Below, in pieces: positions 56,915 through 64,000 of a DNA stretch of 64,000 nucleotides. The stretch lies in contig CM034241.1 of the NCBI GenBank assembly GCA_019916065.1, forward strand, positions 15,615,228 through 15,679,227. Reading direction: 5' to 3'. The stretch comes from Vitellaria paradoxa (lineage: Eukaryota; Streptophyta; Magnoliopsida; Ericales; Sapotaceae). A program made the translations under genes and the position numbers. Each line of letters opens with the position of its first letter. Position 1 is the first letter of the stretch. A model generated the notes under the pieces. The model saw only the letters and a list, made by a program, of their open reading frames with translations. It was not told the DNA's origin and made no database searches.

Positions 56915-58880
56915 ATAGTTAATTTTTTCTCTAACCTCATTCGTTGCTTTAATTTTACTGGAATTGCAATGCATGTATTTTTTTAACTCCTACTTACTCT
57001 AAAATCTCTAGTCACCAAAATGTGCCTCCAAAGTAACTTATAACTAACTCCAAGTATTTTTCTCCTTTCTTTTTTTTTTTCTTTTTTGAGATATCCATTT
57101 GAGTATTTTTGCCTCTCCTAAAGCTTGTGAATTACTTTTAGTTATTGCAACTCTCTTTGACTACTACTCATAGTTGACAACTTGACAACATCCTCAAAAG
57201 TTTTTCCAGTAGTCAAGAATTTATTTTTTGCAAGTCATAATCAGAGGCAAGCTTTGATTATGAACTCATCCAATTAAAACTTTCCAAATTAATAGCACCC
57301 TATTTTTTTATGTTGGGGGTGGAGGTGGAAAATCTCTTGGTCATTTTAGTTTTTACCTCACCTGAACCTTTGTGAATCAATTCATAGTTATTAAAAACTC
57401 TCTTTGACTATTAATCAACTGAGCCTTAGTTTCAAACTTGGTGGACTCAATTTCATGAATTAATTTCCTCCATTCATTTCGATCAAGGGTTATGTTTTCT
57501 AGGTGGTTATTTGAAATTAGGTCATTTTTCATAATCTCAGTCAATGTGATCTTACTTTCGCTTTTTGCACATTTTTCACTTTCCACTCAGATTCAATCAT
57601 TTATCTTTACTTGTGTATCGTTAGTTTTATTTTGGCTATAACCAAATCTTCTTAGAGATTTTCTCTCAACTTCTCTTCTCTCAGAGCCGATGTTTTTTAG
57701 AAGTGTTCATTTTTAATCCTATATTTTTCTTGTATTACTACATATATTCATCTTAGTATCCTTATATCACACACTTCTTATGGGAGTATTGGTTTTTAAT
57801 GACCCAGAACTCTATAGCCTATATAACATGGTTGGCTTTATAGTTGTCCTATGAAATTTTTGTTTCAACTTGATGGGTATTTTGTGGCTAGGTAAAATGC
57901 TTGAAACGCTTCTCCATTACTCGAATTCTATGGATTACATTCTCTTTAATCCTTTCATTTGCATGGATAATTAATCACTTATATCACAAACGTCATTTTT
58001 TGGCACTTCTCGATACTTTTTTTTTTTTCTAGCCTCATTTGTAGCTTTAATTTTACTACATTTTCAATGCATATATTCTTTTTTAGTCTTACTTGCTCTA
58101 AAATCCCTAGACTTTAAAATGTGCCTTCAAAGTAACTTATAATCAACTCCAAGTACCTTGCCACTTTCTTTTTTTTTTTTTTTTTTGAGATTGCATTTAA
58201 GTATTTTTACCTCTCTTGAACTTTGTGAATCACTTTTAGTTATTGCAACTCTTTTTGACTGCTACTCATGGTTGACAACAAGACATCATCCTTGAAAGTT
58301 CCCCAATAGTGAACGATTTATCTTTTGTAGATCATAATTAGAGGCAAGTTTCAATCATGAACTCATCCAATCAAACCTTCTAGACTAATAGTACTTTTTT
58401 TTTTTTTGGTACAAGGGTGGAGGGGGAGAATCTTTTGCCAATTTCTTTGTTTTTTAGATAGGTCATTTCAGTTTTTACCTCACCTTAACATTTGTTAATT
58501 ACTTCATAATTATTGCAAACTCTCTTTGACTACTAATCAACAGAGCCTTAATTTCAAACTAGTTAGGTGCCAGTTGCATGGATCATTTTTCTTTTTGCAT
58601 TTCTATCAAGGCTTATGTTTTTCATAGGGTTGTTTAATAAAAATAAAGTCTTTCTTCACAATTTCAGGCAATGTAATATTAGGTGCACCTTTTACACTTT
58701 TTATGCCTTCTACTCACATCTAATCACCCATCTCTACTAGTACATCTTTGGTTTTATATTAGCTATATCTAAATCATCTTAAAAATTTTCTCTCAACCTC
58801 TCTTCTCTCAGTGCCAGGTTAATTGTTTTTGGATTTTTTTTATCTTTAACCCTATATTTCTTGTATTTCCCATTAAAATC
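56915..58880. repeat. Direct duplication, unit ~1.05 kb
   Basis: 'gctttaattttact...ttgcaatgcat.tattt' at 56950-56985 recurs at 58030-58080, 'gtgcc.tccaaagtaacttata' at 57018 and 58119, 'gattatgaactcatccaat' at 57256 and 58354, 'ttttctctcaacttctcttctctcag' at 57657 and 58787, and the end 'aaccctatatttcttgtatt'. Copies are about 1.05-1.1 kb apart and differ at many positions. Copy 2 lies directly next to the copia PPT at 58906, so the unit may be LTR-derived. Confidence 0.72.
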
Positions 58881-58905
58881 AATCATTTCCTACACTACAC
58901 TCCCC

Positions 58906-59700
58906 CTCAAGTTGCTAAATAGATATTTTTCATTTCCAACTTAAATACACTTGTTTGTAACTTTGTATTGCTAAAGCCTTTGGTAAGTACATCTTCAAGT
59001 TGCTAGTCTAGACACATGGGGTGTACAAACCAAGCCACTATCTAGCCTTTCTTTGTTGAAGTGTCTGTTTACTTCAATATGTTTTGTTCGATCATGCTAT
59101 GCAAGATTATATGGTATGCTACTTGTAGATTTATTGTCACAATAGTTTCATTGGGCCATCCCGTTGAACCTTTAAATCTCCTAAGATAATTTTCAGCCAT
59201 AATAGTTCACAAATGCCCTGAACCATTACTTAAAACTTTGCTTTAGCACTTAATCTTGCCACTACATTTTGTTTCTACTTTTCTCTGTCACTCGATTCCC
59301 CCCAAGAAATGTACAATTACAAGAAATTGATCTTCTATCAATCATTGATCAGGCATAATCTGCATTGGTATATGCTTCAAGAATCAACTTGTGCTCTTTT
59401 AAACAAGAATCCTTTTCTTTAAGTTCCTTTAAGATACTGTAGTACTCGATTTATAACTTGTGAATTTCCTTGGGATTGTGCATAAACTGACTGATATACT
59501 AACTACTTAAGCTATATTTGGCCTTGTGTGAGAGAGATAGATGAGTCTTCCTAACAAGCATTGATATATCTCCTTATCCATTGCATCATCTTCGTCAGCT
59601 TCTCCAAGGTTGTGATTAGGATCTATTGGTGTGCTTACTTGTTTACACACCAATTTTTCTGTCTCTTTTAGTAGATTCGTGACACAGTTCTATTGGAAGA
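58906..59700 (-). pseudogene. Copia RNase H / pol end remnant with PPT
   Basis: The minus strand starts at about 59700 and contains an RNase H-like stretch with YADQCLIDDRRSISCN (about 59310-59350), SRNVVARLSAKAKF, and a long stop-rich tail. It ends with a PPT: CAACTTGAGGGGGAG before TGTAGTGTAGGAA (58903 leftwards). Order and orientation match the 3' end of a copia element. The LTR would extend left from 58903 and be unrelated to that of the complete copia at 25.7-30.9 kb. Confidence 0.68.
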
Positions 59701-60780
59701 TAAAGATTCCCTGTCTTGAGTTTGTAACTTCAATCCTTATGAAGTACTTTAGCATGTTTAATAAAATACTAATATTTTTTAAGTATTGGTCAGAATATTT
59801 TGTCTTGTTTTTTTGTGCATTTATATATATATATATATATATGTATCTCCTTACAAAGTGGAATGTTTGTTGGTGGTTTTTAGAGATAATAGAGTTGAAA
59901 CATTTCTCACATTTAAATTTTTTAAATATTAATTTGTTTAATTGCTTTAGGTTCCTTCATTTAAAATTCATAATTATTTCATTTAAAATTCATACTTCTC
60001 TAAAGAGAACTTTAATAATAAATGTGTTAGAATTTTAAAATAAAAAAATATCTGATTTTTGTAATAATATAGGTTAATAGATTAAAATACAAATAAAAAT
60101 TGCATGTACTTATTGTAAATTAATAGATTAAAAAGTATTTTTATGACCTTAATTAACTAATACGTATATAATTAACTAATACGTAGGTAAATTTTACTAG
60201 TCATATTTATTTTCATCCTATATTAGTTATCCCCCTTCAAAATAAGAATAGTGGTCGAATCATCTAAATTTGCAAGCAACTTCCTAGGTATTATTCAAAA
60301 TAAAAAAATTTGTTCACATGAACCCATCATTAATATAACATTTATCCATCCCAACGAAAGCAACAATTTCATCTTTTGTAAAAATTAAATCCAAATTATA
60401 GTTCTCATCATAGAAATCAACAAATTGCAATCACGTGGAATTTTTCTCTTGAAAACTGATAATAATTTATTTTTCAATGAACAATAGATCTAAATTGCAA
60501 TTATCTTCAAAAATATTATTCACAAATGCAATCCTTCTTTACCTCAGTCTCCTACTACACTTGAGAATCCTTATTGAATGTTCATTCTTCAGCTTAAGTA
60601 GGAGGAGAATTCAAATTTTGATTTGGATTAGGAGGAGCAGGATTCAATCTCCAATTGTCCACCAAAAGATGGAAAATTCGCCTTCATATGATAGTAATTA
60701 TTATACTCCATTGATAAGGGAGTATAAGGGAAATCCTTGTGTAATATCAATGAGAAGATAAAAAGAAAAAAAAATCAGGC
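59701..60780. other. No recognised gene
   Basis: A/T-rich, with a (TA)n tract at 59822-59842. Open frames at 59631-60038 and 60477-60761 show no family. Confidence 0.4.
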
Positions 60781-60788
60781 AAGCCAAA

Positions 60789-61155
60789 CTCGCTTTGGTA
60801 CCACTTGCAACTTAATTTGGTATCACTTGACGCAATAACTGAAAGTTTAGGTGTTGTTCACCGGAATATCATTCACAAGTACAATAGATTGATGTTCTTG
60901 GATTCACAATAACACGTTCTTAAATTCACAAAAAACACAAAGATGCGAGTTCTAAAAATATGAATAATATTAATGATTTGAATATATAAATCTAAGATTA
61001 TAAAGGTGTTATTTGTAATGCTAGGCAATAACTAAATTTAATCCTAATTAAGATATGTTTCCTAAACTTGCCAAAAGTAGGCTTCCTAACTCTTTGATTG
61101 TTCTCCTAATTGAATAAGGAAACATTCTTCAATTCTACTATCCAACACTCCTGAT
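60789..61155 (-). repeat. Possible copia LTR with primer-binding site (minus strand)
   Basis: The minus strand at 60803-60789 reads TGGTACCAAAGCGAG, near the copia PBS TGGTATCAGAGCG. To its right (element-upstream) is a ~350 bp stretch ending 'tctactatccaacactcc', a typical LTR-edge look. No partner LTR was identified. It does not match the 58.9 kb LTR. Confidence 0.3.
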
Positions 61156-61530
61156 GAATTTGATAGGATTTGATTTGATTTAATGAGAATTCCCGCCCAT
61201 TCAATTAAAATAAAATTTTATGAGTTGGATTTGATTTCATTTCATAACTTAAATTTTGGGATTTTTATTTGAAATTCAATCCAAAATAATAGAATTTGAT
61301 GAGAATTTATTATTTTCTTAAGCTATCTAAGTAAGTGAATAAATTTAGGATGTGGCTATTTGTAACCCTATTTTTTCTCCCGCAGCCCTATTTTATTTAC
61401 GATTAAAATGGTCAAATTTGGTGTTTCTCTCAAATCAAATCAATTCAATTCTTAAATTCAAAATATGTTCCAAATAAAAAATTTTATTTACCAAATCAAA
61501 TCAATTCTTTATTTTAAAATCAAATCATTT
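61150..61530. repeat. Foldback-like A/T-rich repeat (GAATTTGAT-type)
   Basis: 'gatttgatttgatttaatgag', 'ggatttgatttcatttc' on the left and 'aaatcaaatcaattcaattc', 'ccaaatcaaatcaattc' on the right (about 61430-61510) are inverted. It looks like a miniature element. Borders were not resolved. Confidence 0.45.
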
Positions 61531-62265
61531 TTAAGAGAAAAGTATTTCCAAATGGTAAAATACTTAAAAATAATCACAATCTAAATCTAAACTAATTCCA
61601 GTTAAGTCCTTTCTAAAAGAATCTAAGATTGTAGCCATGTTTTCAATTTGGAGTACTAACGGCTTTTCGTCCTACATCAATGCTCGGGACATTTCGTGCT
61701 TGCTACCCTCCAAGCTTATTAGTACAGGCGGTGGAAATTTTTTAGGGAATTAGCATGCAATTTCTTGTGAGTGCTCTTTTTGAAATGTGATTAAAGTGCC
61801 ATTTCTAACTTTGATGTTCTACATAATGACACGTTTTTTCCACATGATAAGCCAATTACTAGTCTGTAAAATAGCTTGTAGTCAAATTTTTTTTCCTTCT
61901 AAATTTTGTATCCAACTTGTACTTTTTAAATATTAAGAAGTAGGCCAATTGATTGCAAGTTGATGAAAACATCCCCTGAAAGATCTTTCATTTAACTACA
62001 TCACCAAGAACTAACATGGTGTGTTGGGTTGTATTTATCTGAGAAAATGAAAAGGATAAAGAATATGTTCAATCTTGATGTGTTTGCCAAAAATCTCGTT
62101 AATTGGAATTGTTTTCCATTAATTTTTAATTTATGCTGGCAGTATCCTTTAATTTTTAACAACAAAGGTACATTTCAAACAAGTGTATTTTCACTCATTC
62201 AACACCTTCAAATATAACTTAACAATAAACAACTTACTGAAATTCTTACACCCATGATATAACTT
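61531..62265. other. No recognised gene
   Basis: No coding signal; A/T-rich unique sequence. Confidence 0.4.
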
Positions 62266-62269
62266 TGTA

Positions 62270-62640
62270 TATACATCATTAAGGGGCAAGAAAAACCAAC
62301 CAAACCAAATAAATCGAACCATCCACATTCGGTCAAAATGTTTCAACAATTTTGGTTTGGAAAGTTTTTTAAACTTTAGTTTTCGATTGGTTTGGAAAAT
62401 TTTATGGTCCAAGTAACCAAAAAACCAAAATTTATATTATTTGCAATTTTTTATAATTTGCTATTTTTTAATAAAAAGTATTTGATTTAAAATCGGACTG
62501 ACCAAAAATGAACCGAACCTTTTTCGTTTTAATTTTCTTTGGTTTCTCAGTCGATTTGGTTAACAAAAAATGGCCAACAAAATTGTATTAATTCAGTTCA
62601 AATCATTTTTTGACCAAATAAATTGAATGTTTAGCTGAGC
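62270..62640. repeat. 'CCAAACC'-rich repeat of plant miniature-element type
   Basis: Contains 'aaccaaccaaaccaaataaatcg', 'ttttggtttggaaag' and 'accgaacctttttcg' blocks (62294-62620), a pattern of short plant repeats seen near 36.7 kb as well. Borders and TSD were not found. Confidence 0.35.
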
Positions 62641-62891
62641 ACATCATTATGAATTTTAAAATATTTCAACGTTTCTTAATATGTGCATGATCAAGGATTA
62701 CTCTCGCGAGCTTCACCTATCTTTGCACTTGGCCCTTCAAGTGACATCCCAAATATGCAATTTGTGTAAGCTGATGTATAAAAAAATGCATGCGCAATTA
62801 GCTACCTCAATGGGATCTTTTATTTTGATTGGAGGAAAAATAACCAAACATCTAGTTTTCCCTAATTCTTGGCCCTAGTGGAGTTTATTTA

Positions 62892-63419
62892 AAGGCCATT
62901 TGACAAAGTTGTCAGTTTTTAATTTTTGTTTTCAATTTTTAGTTTTTGTTTTCACTTTTTTTTTAATTTTTATTTTCATGGTAGAAAAAATAGAAAATAT
63001 AAACTTAAAAATGTATTTGGTAATAATAGTTGTTAGTTGGCAGCTATAACATGAGGAGGGTGGCCAGTAGCCGGTAGTGGCTAGAGGGAGGTGGTGGTCG
63101 GGCAGTGGTAGTCGTAAGTGGGCAATAGTCGGCAGCAGAGGCAATGGCAATGGCCGAGGTGGGTAGCCTGATCGACAACAGTCGGCGGTGACCAGTAATC
63201 AGTGGCATATGTGGTAGTTAGTGGTGGGTGATGGTTGTAACTAGTGCGGTGGTAGTTCTGGAAAATAATTTTATGTTTTGATAATTTTTAAAAATTTTGA
63301 AAATAATTTTCATTTTTTTGAAAACTAAAAATTAAAAAAAAAATTATCAAATGTGTTTTCATGTTCAATTTTTGAAAAATGAAAATTAAAAATTAAAAAC
63401 TTTATCAAGAGGGGCTTTA
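62892..63419. mobile_element. TIR element with a G-rich core
   Basis: The left 'taaaggccatttgacaaagttgtc' and the right 'tatcaagaggggcttta' (reverse complement taaagcccctcttgata) are imperfect inverted termini, with matching 'gtttttaatttt(t)gttttc' next to both. The core 63045-63255 is G-rich, mostly 'ggtggt', 'ggcagt' and 'gtcggcag'-type triplets, in contrast to the A/T-rich ends. No target duplication was found. Confidence 0.5.
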
Positions 63420-64000
63420 TGTTATATTAATAAGATACAGAGACGTACTTCACATTTGGAATTGCATGAAAAAAAAAAAAAAAAAAACTAGTTATTTTAG
63501 AAAGGTCTACAGAAATTATGGAAAAAGGTCAACGCATCCTATGTCATGCCTTAGATTTCGTAGATTGAGAAATGAACTAAATAATCATATGCAATAAATA
63601 TAAACTAACCATAAAAACAATCAGAGTCATACAATCACTTGGAGCAGACATCCACCAAAATGAAATAGTAATAATAGGAGTCTTGGTCATAACCGAACAA
63701 CAGTGCTCCAATATAATAACCAAAATAATATCCAAGCACGCTACCCTTTACAACCATATCAAATAACCAAGTAAATATTGAATACAAACTAATACATATC
63801 TAAGGAAAAATATGTAATGCAGTCACCTCCATCTCCTCAAAGAAATAAAAGAACACTAATAATCCAAAATAAGTCAAAACATAGCAAGGCTCACTTAACT
63901 CCCAGGCTCTCACTAGTAATACAGCTTGTAAAGATGTGAGCACTAGTCTACATGTGCACACGATGCACGTATAAACAGATATAACATGTAACTCATACCC
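63420..64000. other. No recognised gene; possibly an LTR edge
   Basis: Poly-A at about 63466-63487. The rest (63560-64000) has 'gtgagcactagtctacatgtgcacacgatgcacg' near the end, a look seen in gypsy LTRs, but no motif fixes it. The minus strand was checked too; no ORF of note. Confidence 0.35.

Noticed and set aside
59631..60038. 135-codon open frame (+)
   Set aside because: Low-complexity Phe/Ile/Tyr-rich translation of A/T-rich DNA; no signature.
60477..60780. Copia gag start left of the 60.8 kb PBS-like site
   Set aside because: Some Pro/Asn-rich pieces look suggestive, but stops and lack of any gag motif leave it unsupported.

Overview
The window looks like nuclear DNA of a eudicot plant. 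It is AT-rich and most of it is transposable elements of plant types (Ty3/gypsy, Ty1/copia, L1-type LINE, hAT, Mutator-like), many broken by stops and frameshifts and several nested. Only one host gene appears intact. It encodes a small plastid membrane protein of unknown function. Its three exons lie on the minus strand at 37316-37470, 37023-37193 and 23695-23935, and join in phase into a 188-residue protein. The second intron is about 13.1 kb and holds a 5.2 kb copia element and a 0.5 kb hAT element, each with target-site duplications (TSDs). A broken F-box/LRR-type gene fragment lies at about 15.7-16.3 kb.

Layout. 1-2.7 kb: decayed L1-type LINE, minus strand. 3.0-6.0 kb: a ~274 bp direct duplication whose second copy is split by a 2.4 kb hAT-like element, which itself contains a 1.35 kb Mutator-like element (MULE) with a foldback inside. 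7.15-7.6 kb: four copies of a ~105 bp tandem repeat. About 8.0-15.66 kb: minus-strand Ty3/gypsy element of the Tat type, with a second RNase H, an antisense extra ORF with an intron, a ~71 bp tandem array in the 3' untranslated part, and a 515 bp 5' LTR. 17.2-19.05 kb: ~235 bp tandem repeats interrupted by two insertions. 19.6-21.7 kb: probable 3' end and LTR of another gypsy element. 21.9-22.8 kb: another long-TIR element.

23.7-37.5 kb: the plastid protein gene, with a G-box about 150 bp upstream of its start. 39.5-54.3 kb: a chromovirus-type Ty3/gypsy element on the plus strand, split by an L1-type LINE (40988-49247, 13-bp TSD), which is itself split by a 2.26 kb MULE-like element (42483-44742): three levels of nesting. 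54.6-55.7 kb: a long-TIR element with a half copy near 6.9 kb. 55784-56877: a second member of the 4.4 kb MULE family with a perfect 9-bp TSD and a 117-codon ORF inside. 56.9-61.2 kb: ~1 kb direct duplication and copia remnants. 62.9-63.4 kb: a TIR element with a G-rich core.

The copia, hAT and LINE insertions are the best supported, through TSDs, PBS and PPT. I see no operon-like organisation, no CRISPR array, no convincing tRNA or rRNA gene, and no new enzymatic system. The most interesting signals are the TE-expanded intron, the MULEs with possibly captured sequence, and the Tat element with an antisense spliced ORF. Everything comes from reading the sequence; no database comparison was made.
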